Origin: Zingiber officinale
Lineage: Eukaryota; Streptophyta; Magnoliopsida; Zingiberales; Zingiberaceae
Reading direction: 5' to 3'
DNA length: 64,000 bases
Assembly: GCF_018446385.1 (NCBI RefSeq)
Contig: NC_056001.1
Location: 10,100,672 to 10,164,671 of the forward strand
Part shown: positions 1 to 11,614 of the stretch, piece by piece
Numbering within the stretch: the first letter of the stretch is position 1
Layout of the letters: every line of letters starts with the position of its first letter
Notes under the pieces: model-generated
Told to the model about the DNA's origin: nothing
Seen by the model: the letters and a program-made list of their open reading frames with translations, nothing else
Databases searched by the model: none
Program-made: the position numbers and the translations under genes

Positions 1-681
1 CCTGCAAAGTGGTTTCTTAGATTATGAAGTGCAAGAACCAAATTGCTAACATTGGAAAAGCAATAAAAGGTGACTGGACACGATTGAAACACCATATTTT
101 CTAATTAAGATCTAAATTCTACACAGATAAAATAATTGTTCCAATAGAAGTAATAGATTTACTCGTCTATAAGCACAAATTTTCATATTTCAGTTTGATA
201 CTTTACCATTCCAGTAAAGGGGCCAGCTAAACATGTAATCTGAAAGAGAAGATACATTAGCCATGGAAAATGAATGTAAATATACTTTTTAAGGGATTTT
301 TTTTCAGCAAACAAAGGAATCTTATTGGTATTTATCTTCAGAGAAAAATAGTATAAAACATGTTGTAGGAGTGCAAAACGTGTAAAGGATGTTATAGTTT
401 ACTCATAAATCATAATACATATTAAACCAATACGTGTAAATTTATATATAGCAATCATTTATGCTTCATGTTGAATACATGACTAGATCAAAATTAACGT
501 AAATCTGTATATGATTATATAACAAAATAACTATGCAAGTGATTATGTAACAGCTAACAGATGCATCATGCAATGCCTTTGATTATTATATTCATTCTTA
601 TTTAAGCATAATGTTGATCTTATTTTTTCAAACATCATATAAAGCTAAAAAGAAACTATTCTGAACTTTCCTTTAACTTAC

Positions 682-3600
682 CATATTTTGCCACTTGTGA
701 TATATACCAGTTATATCTTTCTTCTTCCATTGTTTGAGATCAAACACATTCATCCCATAAGCCCATCCGCATGCATTGGGATCAAAGTTACGGGCAAGAT
801 GAGGATTTGAGAAATTCAGATATTTGTCAAAGCGATGGAAACTCTCACCACATGTCTCCACTGCACCATTGACATTTTCTTTAAGGTCTACAGACCATAA
901 TGGAGTCAGATCCTTCTGAACAACAATGTCATCATCAAGAAATAGAATTTTATCCAACTTGGGATAAACCTCTGGGAGGTAGAACCGGAGATGATTCAGC
1001 ATAGACAGATACTTTGGGTTTCTGTATTTTAAATTGGAAGAACCTGCTGATAGAGTTGTTGGATGATCAGCCTTAAAATAGTACTCTTTCATGGCAGCAG
1101 ATTCAAGCTGCCGCAAAACTGGACAATACGAAGAGTTCAACCATTTGAAATCATCAACATTTTCTACATGAATAGTTGCATTGCCAGGCGGATTTAACAA
1201 AAACCACATGTTCATTGCTCCAAAGTTCAATTTATCAGTCACTAGATGAAAGACATGTTTCTCTGGTTCCTGTAATTATAACCATATGTATAAGAGAATG
1301 GTGAATAATCAATTATAAACATCAGATCAAAAATGAAAATGATACTACCTTAGCATTCATGATTGTTGAATTTACAACTACAGATGCAGCTAAGATGTTA
1401 TCAGAGAAGAGGGCATAATGGTAATGGTTTGGACTTTCCAGATTTTCACTCCGCGGAAACACCCTTTTCTCTATAGGAAGGAGGTAGTAGTCTATAGTGA
1501 GGCGCATAGACAAGCAGTGGATCCCGTTAGGAATTGTCTTTGCAGCCAACTGGCTAAGGAATGCGCTCTGCTTCTTCAAACTCCTAACTTGGTCATCTGC
1601 AGATTGAAGCATCACTCTAAGCCTTTGAATCACTGTTTTGCAGTCATATAATGCCTCTCTAGCTCTTGACAAGACTTGACCCATTGCTTTGATTTTATCA
1701 GCACTGAAAATTTTGCATGTGAAATTAGATTAATTATCATATGTAGAAGAAAAAATGAAAAGCAACTCACCTATGATGGAGGTCAGCATCAGTATTGGCC
1801 TCCCCCACTGAACGTTGGCTTTCCTTGATGCGAGTCAGCAGTTCCTGATAAAGATCAAGCCTGTTCTTTGATTTAGCAAGTACGATGTAGACCCTAGCCA
1901 TGATTATTTGGTCACGCATCAACCTAACAGTTGAATCTGAATTTTCATTTTCGCTGTCTCGCCTCCATATACTATATTTTCCCAGGATTGCAGAATCCAC
2001 TATTTTTGAACGTTCAATAGCAGCATTTTCAAGTCTAACCAATGCCTCGCCATCCTGCTTAAGCAATTCCATTGCTCTCTTGTCTCTTCTCTTCTCTCGT
2101 AGTTGCTAATATATAAGAATAATAGCAAAAAAATAAAACAGAAAAAGAATAATAATGAGAAGTGAATTAAGATGAATGAAAAAGTATTACACAATTATTG
2201 ATCTTCAGAAAATAGTAGACAGTGCAACAATTTCTCCAAGCCAAATCAGTTGTTAATAAATAGTCAAATCTATCAGAGGTAAATCTTCTTCTAAATTTTA
2301 TTCCCCCAGGCAAGTGTAATATTGATCATTAAAATCAAAATTAATATTTCTTTGTCTTACAACAAAAATGACAGAACCAACATAGGAAAGTAAAACAAAA
2401 AATAATGAAAAACTAGTTACCCTTAGAACAATTTTCACAGGTGAGTCAACATGTCCGTGTCCATCTGCATTAAAGGGAATTATTTTCCCACTTGATGACG
2501 TAGGATATGATAAAAATCTCAATAAACAGAAACAACAAAGTAATATTTACCTGAAGAATGTTTAGTATCTTTATCCTTAGTCCACAAAGAACCAACCCTG
2601 GCATCATTGTCAAATTTTGCAGAATTTCTTTTTTCGATCCTTGAAGCATTTTGAGGTATCTTCAAGATGAAACTTGAAAAAATCAGTACACACTTTAACT
2701 AACACATGAAACTTGATAATTTGAGAACAGAGCCAATTTGATATTCCACCTCTGTCAAAGTTGAATTATCAACATAAGCATAACCAGCTCCATCAACTTG
2801 CCATGAAGATACATGGTGTGTTCTGAGATAATCAAGGCTCCACTGTCCCATCTCACGTTGGCTTGCAGATATTAAATCAACCACCTGGAACAATGTAACA
2901 AAAAAAACTTGAGTTCATATGGCCAGGCTGCACTAGAAACTCAATTTTTTACTCAGGAAAACAAACTTTGGTGTTGTTTAATCAGATACATGGAACCTGA
3001 ACTAGGTGGATCAGTCTGACAAACTTATCAACAAATAACAGAACCTATAGAGAAACATGGATCAGAAATTTGAACCAAATTGAAGGAACCATTGAGCAGA
3101 AAGCAAGGAAAGTTGAAACATTTTTACAGCAAGAAATGTACTGCATGGATTCCATAATATCTAACAAACTACAAAAAAAAAAAGCACCAAGTAAACTAAT
3201 CTCACCATCTCTCACAAAAATCTAACCTCTTTCGTCAGAATCGGTTTGAGGTGCTGGATTATCAACTGTTCTTTCCAATTTAAATTCTGTATGATAATCG
3301 GGAGTATAGATATAATGAAAAGATAGAGCTGAATGTCATGACAAGTAAAACAGTAAGAGAAAACAAATTTGTGAATACCTTTCTGCCCCAGAAGTTTGAA
3401 GCCCCTGTGTCAAAGATTAGAAATATATATATATATCTTAGATGGTATCCAGAATTGCTGCAAAAATTATGCTGAAAAGAATAAAAGTCGGGTTTCTCAC
3501 AAGAGTATAAATTAACAATCTTTAATGAATCTTCCATTTTGTTTTTCCCTTTTTACATCACATAATAGATGACAGTTCTAAGAAATTTAGTTATTTTTCA

Positions 3601-5350
3601 TACTTGAGTTACATGATCAATATATAGTTTGACATGATCATTCAATACTCTGAAACGAATGAAAAAGGAGATATAGATATAGAATATTTATCAATTTTCT
3701 GAGTTCCCACTCAATGTTACAAGATGCACATAGCATAGTAGAAGTTTGTCTCTGATTTAATATTTTCTAGCTATGAACTTTTTAACAATTTAAACAAAGC
3801 CATTCATTTGCAGTGCAGTTGTATAATATTGTGTAACTAATAGTAATACCCCTCCATGCAGTCTTCTTGCAAGTAACCTAAACAATTTTAAAAAGCTGAA
3901 CCACAGTAGTCTTCCACAGTACACCCCCAGTTACTTTCATTTTCAAATAAATAAAAATTGATAACAATAAATGAAAAAAAAACAAAAGATTGATAACAAT
4001 AAAATTCCATAGTTTATCAAAATGAAAAAATGATAAAATTCCAGAATTGGGAATGTTTTTTTTATAACAATATATGCTATTTATACATGAAAGCGGAACA
4101 CTCAAAAGATTAAGAAACTATGCTATAAATGTTATATTATGATCTATATAAATTGAGCTTCTTCCTAAGAGAAAGCTTACACTTTTGACAACATAATAGT
4201 TCAATCATATGTAATGTTGAATAAATCATCAACCATGCATTTGAATTCCTCGTGTACTATTTCTCTTACTAACTTCTTCATTCATCTCCCAGTATCTCTA
4301 AGGTTCTACTTTCTCTTTCCTCCCTTGGTTTACTGCCCAAGCATTGAGTAAATTGATCAAGAATATCAAATCCAGAATTATCTTGCAAAACATTTCATGA
4401 ATTTCAAACCATTCTTAAAAGATTTAGCCATAAATTACAAAATATGCTAAAAAATTCAGCCCTACTTGGAATAAATTTTACACTCACAAGTATAAAGAAA
4501 ATATTATTATATCATATTTAATAGCATAAGAAGATTGAGGGAGCATGTTGATAAAGTTTTATAACAAAAAGTTATGTTTACATACGATCTTGTCAAAAAA
4601 TTACAAATATTGTCCTTTTTATTTGATTTCGGGTTGAAATGAAATGTACAAAAAGACAGTTTATTATTGATTACATCAAATAATAGGACAATAATGTTGA
4701 CTCATTCTCGTTATCTACTATGACTCTTGGCAACACCAACCGTTGTTGAACTTTGGAAGAGGAATGCAATGAAACTAAGTGAAGAAAGGAAGAAGATGAT
4801 TTAAACATGGAAAACTTCTTCCACTAATCGTTAACTCCAAAGCTGCTTTAGGTTTCATGTTCTTCAGCATAATTGATACATACGAAATTTAGGTATACAT
4901 TATTTGGTTTTCTTTGAAAATGCACTAACCATCAAAAGTCAAAATGCGGCAGCAACAAGAAATAATCAGGGAATTGCTTGACGTGATAAGTTGTCTAACG
5001 ACGAGTAGCAAAAACAATGAAAATGAGGAAAGGAACCGGATCTGAGCGGAAATACACCCAACATAATTTCAAGACCTTGAACCCTCAAAGCGGCAACCAA
5101 GCAGTCAAGCTCAATTCAGAAAATAGAGGTCTACTAAATACAAGAACCACAATAACGTTAGGTGAGAACTCGAAGACTCACTGGAGGAGTCGGCGGAACG
5201 AATACCGCCGCGCGTCGCAAAGAAGAGCAACGGAGCCAGGAGACAGATGAAGAGCAACAGTACGACGGGAGGCCGAAAGCTGCCATCGGCACTGCCGCGG
5301 TTTCGCCTTCCGCCGCCTCCGGTCGAGAGGAGCCTCTTGGACTGTGGCAT
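682..5350 (-). CDS. GAUT1: GAUT1-like alpha-1,4-galacturonosyltransferase, 3' end off window
   Basis: Family GT8 Golgi enzyme that adds galacturonic acid from UDP-GalA to homogalacturonan (pectin). Nine coding exons can be placed by splice signals and frame: 5350-5182, 3404-3379 (26 bp micro-exon), 3286-3227, 2884-2750, 2659-2551, 2464-2421, 2105-1771, 1703-1349 and 1269-682. All phases agree and give 607 residues. The start ATG at 5350-5348 is followed by a basic tail and a membrane anchor at residues 28-46 (type II topology). The stem region resembles Arabidopsis GAUT1 (QLREKRR, then LENAAIERSK and GKYSIWRR). The GT8 domain shows HCLSMRLTIDYY, HVFHLVTDKLNFGAMN, the metal-binding LDDDI near 523-525, and CGESFHRFDKYLNFS. 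The last ~90 residues, with the HxxGxxKPW motif, are missing because the gene runs past base 1; a CAG acceptor lies at bases 4-2. GAUT1 is recalled from family knowledge; a close paralogue is possible. Confidence 0.93.
3405..5181 (-). other. Large first intron of the GAUT1-like gene
   Basis: GTGAGT donor at 5181-5176 and CAG acceptor ending at 3405. It is 1.78 kb, AT-rich, with no coding exon or clear transposon terminus that I can see. All other complete introns of the gene are under 500 bp. Confidence 0.8.
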
Positions 5351-5554
5351 CACCGACGGTTCCAACTCCCGCGAAGAGGCAAAGAATAGAGATATGGGGA
5401 AGACGAATGTGTTCAAGAAGAACTCGTCAGATTTCCATGGAATTGCTATTCAACTCTCGACAAGATAGGTAATCGCTGGTTTAGGGCTTGTCGAGCAAGC
5501 AATGGTCCAACAAAGTGACAAACTACAGCTATAGAAGAAGATCTCCGATGAGTC

Positions 5555-5565
5555 GGTTTATAACC
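5555..5565 (-). promoter_or_regulatory. Candidate TATA box of GAUT1-like gene
   Basis: Minus strand reads GGTTATAAACC, about 205 bases upstream of the ATG at 5350. The spacing would leave a 5' leader of roughly 170 bases. No transcript evidence. Confidence 0.4.
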
Positions 5566-5682
5566 TTACACGGTGGAAAACTGGGCTTAGTTTCGTAGCT
5601 GCTTTTTCTCCCTCCAACACTCCCAAAACACGTGCTTAACATCATTCGATAATTATGACAACGACATAAATTCAAAAATAAA

Positions 5683-5683
<1 letters not shown>

Positions 5684-5715
<32 letters not shown>
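5684..5715. repeat. (AT)n microsatellite
   Basis: About 16 uninterrupted AT dinucleotides in the intergenic region upstream of both divergent genes. Confidence 0.95.
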
Positions 5716-5718
<3 letters not shown>

Positions 5719-6191
5719 TTTTAGTTATATTTATTGCTTAGAAAATCATTTTCGTAGGGGCTTGCGTATTACGTGCCAGGTGTTAAATCCGGTGGCTAAT
5801 TTTATGGTAAAAATTATAATACGCTCTAATGAACTTGTTGTGTTTTGACCGTTTAAAGAGTCTAAATATGTGAACTTGACTTTTATTTTACTGGAAGAGT
5901 AAAGATCCGTTCAATTTCACCGTAAGGCAAGGTTTCGGTTCGATCTAGAAAGTTGGGACAGAAAAGAAAACGATAAGCTGTTGAAAGACGAGTAATGAAA
6001 GTTATTCTGTTGGCAATTTGTTCGAAAGAGAAGACGGCTCAGATTGTTGAGACGCACACGTGGCACGGAGTGGAAACCCTTGCAAAATAGTATCTGTTGA
6101 ACCTTTGTAGGCAAATTCCTTTTTTTTTTTTTTCTTTTTTGTCGTTCTCGAAGCTGTGGAAAAGCTGGCATAAGATCCAAAGCTGCCAGCC

Positions 6192-6198
6192 TATTTAA
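6192..6198 (+). promoter_or_regulatory. Candidate TATA box of RING-H2 gene
   Basis: TATTTAA lies 50 bases before the ATG at 6248, which would give a very short leader of about 20-25 bases. Confidence 0.5.
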
Positions 6199-6247
6199 GG
6201 TTTGCTTGCTTAGAGTCTTCGACGCAGATCATCCCGCTCGAATCTCG

Positions 6248-6748
6248 ATGGACCACAGCTTGCACTCCGGCGACGACCTCCTCTCCGGAAGCTCCCATCC
6301 CAGCCGCTTCCCGCCCACCACTCCGCCGCGTCCCCCTGCGTACATCGACCAAGTCCTTCTCCCGCTCTTCCTCTTCGTCCTCTCCTTCCTCATCGTCGGC
6401 GCGGTCATCAGCGTCGCCTTCGGCTCGAGCTCCGAGGCGGAGGAGCGTCTGGCACGAAGGATGAAGAAGAAGAAGAAGAGGGGGCTCGACCCGGCGCGGG
6501 TGACTTCTTTCCTGCTCGTGCCGTTCGGCGCCGTGGATTGGGGACGCGAGGAGGCAGGGGAGTGCGCCGTGTGCCTGGTGGAGTTCCGCTGCGACGACGA
6601 CTTGAGAGTGCTGCCGGGGTGCGGCCACGGCTACCACGCGACGTGCATCGACCCCTGGCTCATCAGACATGCCACGTGCCCCTTGTGCCGGAATGACCTG
6701 GCGTCGCCGCCGGCTCGCTCACCCGGCCGCCATGTCATTGACGCTTAA
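6248..6748 (+). CDS. ATL-type RING-H2 finger protein, probable E3 ubiquitin ligase
   Basis: 166 residues, no intron. The ATG at 6248 is the first methionine after the TATA-like site. A proline-rich N-terminus is followed by one hydrophobic membrane segment at about 36-58, a lysine-rich patch at 73-78 and a RING-H2 domain at 106-147. The metal ligands are visible: CAVC, then CGHGYHATC, then CPLC, with the Trp of IDPWL that contacts the E2 enzyme. An N-terminal membrane anchor plus C-terminal RING-H2 in a short intronless gene is the layout of the ATL family, though the GLD motif before the ring is weak here (VPFGAVDWG). The expected role is transfer of ubiquitin to membrane-associated targets; the substrate is unknown. 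The gene is strongly GC-rich compared with its AT-rich flanks, as in many monocot genes. Confidence 0.92.
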   Translation: MDHSLHSGDDLLSGSSHPSRFPPTTPPRPPAYIDQVLLPLFLFVLSFLIVGAVISVAFGSSSEAEERLARRMKKKKKRGLDPARVTSFLLVPFGAVDWGREEAGECAVCLVEFRCDDDLRVLPGCGHGYHATCIDPWLIRHATCPLCRNDLASPPARSPGRHVIDA

Positions 6749-7559
6749 CGTTGCGACTTGGACTTGTCAAGGATTCATTGGCAGTGCAAAAGAAAAGAAA
6801 GAAAAAAAAATGGGAAGCAAAAAATGCTAATATTTTCCCTACTCTTGGAGATATTTTATTAATTTGAAATAGACATTAGTTAAAGAAAAAACGTGTATGA
6901 ACTGTGAAAGAACAAAAAAGAATCAAAAGCATCAACGTATAATTGTAATTGCTTGTTGTTGTTTTTTAAAAGAGATTGTTGATTCTTCTGTTGCACTTTG
7001 ACATCCTCTGCGTTGTTGCTCAGTATACAAGATTGTTTCGATTCCATTCAAGATCTCGTTTGGCAATAATTGCGTTTTTGGATGATTGCTGTTCATCGAG
7101 AATCAAAGCAAACCTCAAAGGTTGAGCCATGTTTAAGCAGGCGCTGCTTGTTTGTGCAATTTATCCTTTGTCAAATTGGAATTTGCATTTTTAGGCTATT
7201 TTCAGTTTGTTAAGCTAATCGTTTGGTATAAAAATGAAGAGAAGCTGAAAAAGACAAGTAGCAGCAAAACAAAAGGTAAATGGTGATCTTGTAAAATATG
7301 GTGAGGGACCGGAAAGGATGAGGAGCATCGGAGACGGTAAATCTTGACAGAAGACTCAATGAGCCAAAAAGATGATACGGCAAAGGAACCGATGCTTCAA
7401 GTGCATCCGGGAGACAAGAAGTTACAGAAGAGTACTCCAACATCCTAGGTGTGCAAAGTCGAGAGGAAGAATGCACAAGCGACTAAGTCAGGAGTTTCAA
7501 GCGACTGGACCAGCGACTCGATCAACCAAATGCGAGGATAAAAATCTAACGATTTGAAT
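6749..7559. other. Intergenic sequence after RING-H2 gene
   Basis: Contains the likely 3' UTR of the RING-H2 gene and AT-rich sequence. No gene, RNA or transposon end was recognised. Confidence 0.6.
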
Positions 7560-7934
7560 GTTATCATTAGAACAAGATAGGTCGACCGATCATCTAGATC
7601 TGTCGATTGGATGTCACATCAGCAAAACAGTCGAGGAAGGACTGTTTTAGTGGATGAGCCTCATCTGCCACCTCAACTCACCACATCAGCAAATGATCAT
7701 TGAAAATATGAGCCTCATCTGCCACCTTCTCGCCATGTCAACAAACAATCGTTGAGTGGATGAGCCCTTTTTGCCATGTCAGGTTTCGATCAACCGAACA
7801 TGTTACGTCAGCAGCTCGAGTAGTGACTATAAAAGGAGGCGAGGAGCGCAATTGAAAGAGAAAATTGACACTCGAACTACATTTTATTTTCTTGTTCTCT
7901 TAATTGTTTTTCTCGTTCTCAATTGGTATAAGAG
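7560..7934 (+). mobile_element. Copia-type LTR fragment with TATA and primer-binding-like site
   Basis: Repeated GTCGACC and CTCATCTGCCAC segments are followed by TATAAAA at 7828-7834 and then a primer-binding-site-like TGGTATAAGAG at 7924-7934. This is the order U3, TATA, R/U5, PBS of a plus-strand LTR element. The left boundary is unclear. A fossil; only a short stretch of internal region follows before another LTR begins at 8128. Confidence 0.5.
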
Positions 7935-8127
7935 GCTTCTCCACATTCGACTTATTTTTGAAGAGGAGAACATAGTGGACATCCATAGTTCTTGGACTAA
8001 CAACCCGTGGGTTGTAATGAAAGAAGTTGTAAAATTAAACCTTAAGCCGCATGTATTCAAGAAATCGAATAAGAATTCCAAGAGGAAATACAACAACATT
8101 AGCATAAATCTTGTTTCATCGAAACCA

Positions 8128-8508
8128 TGATAGAACATCATGAAGCGTAAACAAATAGTGACAAGGAATTTAATTGAAGAGTCATCTTTATCTTTAGTGT
8201 CTTCTAAGTAAGTGAAAGCAAAGGAGGAAAATCATCTAAGGAGATTAGGATTGACGACGTCGAATCCTCTTCATCAATGGAGAACGAAGAGACATCTCAA
8301 AGATACCCTAAACTCTTGGGGATCAATCCCTTATATAGGCAATCTGATCTGTTATCCGCTCATAGATAATAACGGATCAGTATAAAAGATTCTACACATG
8401 AAACTCCCGAAACTCAATAACCTTATGTTAGATCACTTAAATAGGTTATGTTCGTATTCATATGCATAACTTACAAATAAGCCCAACTAATATGGATTAT
8501 GTCCAACA
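8128..8508 (-). mobile_element. Copia 3' LTR (minus strand)
   Basis: 381 bp bounded by TG and CA. On the minus strand it begins TGTTGGACATAATCC and carries TATATAAG (8331-8338 on the plus strand). It is followed on the plus side by the complement of a purine-rich tract, as expected next to a 3' LTR. It belongs with the degenerate Copia internal region to its right. Confidence 0.6.
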
Positions 8509-8733
8509 ATCTCTCACTTGGGCTACTTGAGTTGTATATGAAATACAAATAAAACTTTAATTGATATCAAAATTTATGGTTCAGAGTACCCCTTTAAACA
8601 ATATGATCCATTAACTTTATTGATATAAGACTAAAGAGGTCATACTATTGTATATACATGTAATAAGCTCCAACAGTAATCATAATACTAATGTCATTAA
8701 TGACACAGACCAAGATATGAATGTGTAGTGTGT

Positions 8734-9129
8734 AGGGTGGAGCATTTGATTAAAATCGAACCCAACAAACTGAAAATCGAACAAATTAATTTTTATTTCC
8801 AACCAACCAAATTGATTGAATTTTCCTACGAAAACTGAATAAACCGAACTGATTAAATATCGGTTAATTCAGTTTTAGACTGAATTAATCAAAATTTTAA
8901 AATCAAATTAATCAAATTTAGATTTTGTTTAATTAATTATATTTTTAAAGAATAATCAAAATAATATCTTTATTTGGTTTAATTGAATTACGAATTTTAA
9001 AATCGAAATCGAACCGAATTAACCGAAAGTTGAACTATTTTTTTTTAAAAAAATAAAAATCAAATTAACTGAATCGAATTTCTAAATTCGGTCGATAAAT
9101 TCAGTTTTGTCAAATTTTTGCTAATCCCT
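8734..9129. mobile_element. hAT-like MITE inside the Copia remnant
   Basis: Imperfect inverted ends AGGGTGGAGCA and TGCTAATCCCT enclose 396 bp of AT-rich, partly self-complementary sequence full of AATCGAA/TTCGGTT motifs. Flanks share a degenerate 7-8 bp match (TAGTGTGT versus AGTAATGT). No coding sequence. Assignment to hAT rests on end sequence and flank length only. Confidence 0.45.
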
Positions 9130-10539
9130 AGTAATGTATGGAAATTACATAGAATATAATTAGTACAAGTCAATTTCCTATTGGTTCTAAGTGACCCAAA
9201 AGGGTCTGATCATATTTGTTAAAACTTTATACTAAACTACACTAGAAAATCATGATCCAAGTCTTATGATTCCAAATAGAATCTATATCATATTTATAAA
9301 CAAAAAATGTTAAACAATAGCAGTAAATCATGATTCTTTATTTTAGAGTGTCAAATAAACAAACAAAAATTCTCATTAATGTTTTGAACTTAAGTACGTA
9401 TAATAATCAAAATAAAATGTTTGTCAAAAATTATAGAGTAATAAAGAAAATACAGACTCTCACTAGATAAATTTTTCTTCTATAAGAAGGACTTTCATAT
9501 CCATAATATGCGCATTAAACATATTAGGTACCAAGTCATTGGTAAGTGGATCTGCTAACATAGAATCTGTGTTGATGTGCTCTATCATGACCTGACGACT
9601 CTTAACTTTGTAGAAACTTGATGTCAATGTGCTTGGTCTTTGACAAACTGCAGTTATTTTTGACAGACAATTCTGTGACTTTATTATTATAGTTGATCAA
9701 CAATGGTCTATCAATACCATTAATAATCTACAACACTGTGATGAAGTTCCACAACCAAATCTCATGATTTGATACTTTGTAGCATGCTACTAACTCTACC
9801 TTCATACTAGAAGTGGCTGCTAGAATATTTTTGACGCTCTTCCAAGATATAGTCCCTCCAATAAGCATGAAACATTTTATCCAAGCATCTCGTAAAATCA
9901 GAGCCTAAATATCCAATCACCTCTGGGTGATCTTACCTCCGATACGTGAGCATGTATCCTTTAGTTCTTTGTAAATATCGCATCACTCTCTTTACTATTT
10001 TCCAGTGCAACAATCATGGGTTACTAATGTTGGGACCGAAAAGTAGCTAGAGGGGGGGTGAATAGCTCTTCGCGTGCTTCGTGGTTGGCGTTGCTTGTTT
10101 CTTCAAAGATGCGCAGCGGAAACACAAGAAACAAACCACACAACGCTAACAAGGTTGGTTTACTTGGTATCCACCTCACAAGAGGTGACTAGTCCAAGGA
10201 TCCACACCTACTCACGCACCCTCCACTAATAAAATCCTCCTTTTTGGTAACTACCAAAGGCGGAGAAGCCCTACAAGTTCACACTACAAGAAGAAGGGGA
10301 AAGGATACAAAATATAAGCACAAAGCTTACAATGAGTACAAGAAAACCCTAACCCGAGCTTTCTTCCTCTTGCAATAGATCCGCCTCTTGACTTGGAAGA
10401 ACCTCCAAGAACTTCAAAAACTGGCGTGGAGAGCTCTGTGGAGTCGCTGGTGAAGATCTAAGGTTTGTCGTGGAAGCGATGCCGAAGGAAATGAACACCT
10501 GCGGCTTAAATCGACGCTAACGATCGAATCCCGATCGAT

Positions 10540-10795
10540 TGGAATGCTCCCAATCGATCGGGGAGGCTTTGGATCGATCCACGGATCGATCCAGAGTGCC
10601 TCTGTGCTATGGAAAAATGCCTGGATCGATCCACGGATCGATCCAGTGCTTATCGCGCGAAGCATCATCGTCCCAATCGATCCACTGATCGATTGGGACC
10701 TCTGGATCGATCCACTGATCGATCCAGAGGCTTTCTGTGCGCTAGGAAACTGCCTGGATCGATCCACTGATCAATCCACTGATTGATCCAGCTCT
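10540..10795. repeat. ATCGAT palindrome cluster in solo LTR
   Basis: About ten copies of TGGATCGATCCA-like palindromes, arranged as pairs separated by CGG or CTG, in the TATA-proximal part of the LTR. Confidence 0.9.
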
Positions 10796-10870
10796 TGATT
10801 TTTACCCAAAACCAAGTCCCAAGCCTCCCAAACCAACCTTCGGTCAACTTTAACCTGTTGGTACGTCATA

Positions 10871-11248
10871 CCTAGCATCTAGTCACTTCCTTGACCTGCT
10901 AGGACTCCCTCACCAAGTGTCCGGTCAATCCCTTTGACCCACTTGGACTTTTCTTTGTGCCAAGTATCCGGTCAATCCCTTTGACCTACTTGGACTTTTC
11001 TTCATCATGCATGGCTTCACTCACTAGGACTTCCAATCTGCCTAGCTTCACTCACTAGGACTTCTCTTCTGCCTGGCTTCACTCACCAGGACTTCTCTTC
11101 TGTCTGGCTTCACTCACCAGGACTTTCACCTAACTTCACTCACTATGATTTCTCTGCTGCCTGGCTCCACTCACCAGGACTTTCATTTCGCCTAACATCC
11201 CAGTTAGGACTTCCCAGTCAAGTATCCGATCAATCCTTGACCTACTTG
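10871..11248. repeat. Hairpin array with compensatory stems
   Basis: Long-loop units: stems CCTAGCA/TGCTAGG (10871-10903), CCAAGTG/CACTTGG (10913-10946), CCAAGTA/TACTTGG (10960-10993) and CAAGTA/TACTTG (11219-11248), with loops of 18-20 nt ending TTGACC. Short-loop units: CCTAG/CTAGG (11041-11059), CCTGG/CCAGG (11072-11090 and 11160-11178) and CCTAAC/GTTAGG (11191-11208). Nearly every unit is followed by ACT or GACTT. Confidence 0.85.
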
Positions 11249-11614
11249 ACTCTTCTTCAATCAACCTTGTATTGTCAAACATCGAAACCCAAACCAAGAC
11301 TCAAGCTTGGTCAACCAGGTCAACCTTGACCTGAGAGATGTTGCACCAACAACTAACATATTTGTCTAACATCTCTACTATAAATGCTATATATGGTCAT
11401 TTATAAACTTGTGGATACATGAGACTTCCTACAGCTGATGCATAAGGAAATTATTTCATCTCCTTTATTTCAAATTCAAGATGTGGATACTGTTGTAAAC
11501 TGAATTTGTCATGTTTAGACATAGGTAGGCCACTAGGTCCATAGTTTTGCATGTCATACCTTATAAATACCTTTTCAATTTAGGCCTGTTATAAAAGTCC
11601 AAGAATGTATGATT

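Larger units (their letters stand above)
5351..6247. promoter_or_regulatory. Divergent intergenic region between GAUT1-like and RING-H2 genes
   Basis: About 0.9 kb separates the two divergent start codons. It holds an (AT)n run at 5684-5715, a TATA-like site for each gene and AT-rich sequence. No coding potential was seen. The two promoters probably lie here; sharing of elements is inference. Confidence 0.6.
10028..11351 (-). mobile_element. Solo LTR with perfect ACTAA target duplication
   Basis: 1,324 bp from TGTTGGGACC to CACCAACA, flanked by ACTAA at 10023-10027 and 11352-11356. No internal region lies next to it, so this is a solo LTR left by recombination. Element sense is the minus strand. 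From distal to TATA-proximal it holds a hairpin array (11248-10871), ATCGAT-centred palindromes (10795-10540) and a weak TATA-like ATTTAAG near 10508. It interrupts a Copia remnant. The exact TSD suggests a moderately young insertion. Confidence 0.88.
8509..11610 (-). mobile_element. Degenerate Copia internal region
   Basis: Minus-strand translation of 9450-10022 resembles Copia RNase H and of 11352-11600 resembles the C-terminal part of Copia reverse transcriptase (a YASAVGSLMY-like segment). The element is old and broken many times. It is interrupted by a hAT-like MITE (8734-9129) and by a solo LTR (10028-11351). Confidence 0.65.

Noticed and set aside
1-20. Next GAUT1 exon starting at base 1
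   Set aside because: A CAG acceptor is present on the minus strand, but a single coding base cannot be verified; noted only in the gene entry.
2491-2522. Alternative longer sixth exon of the GAUT1-like gene starting at 2490
   Set aside because: It would shift the frame into a stop; the acceptor at 2466-2465 restores phase with both neighbours.
6191-6670. 159-codon open frame antisense to the RING-H2 gene
   Set aside because: It mirrors a GC-rich gene with clear RING ligands on the other strand and has no protein resemblance.
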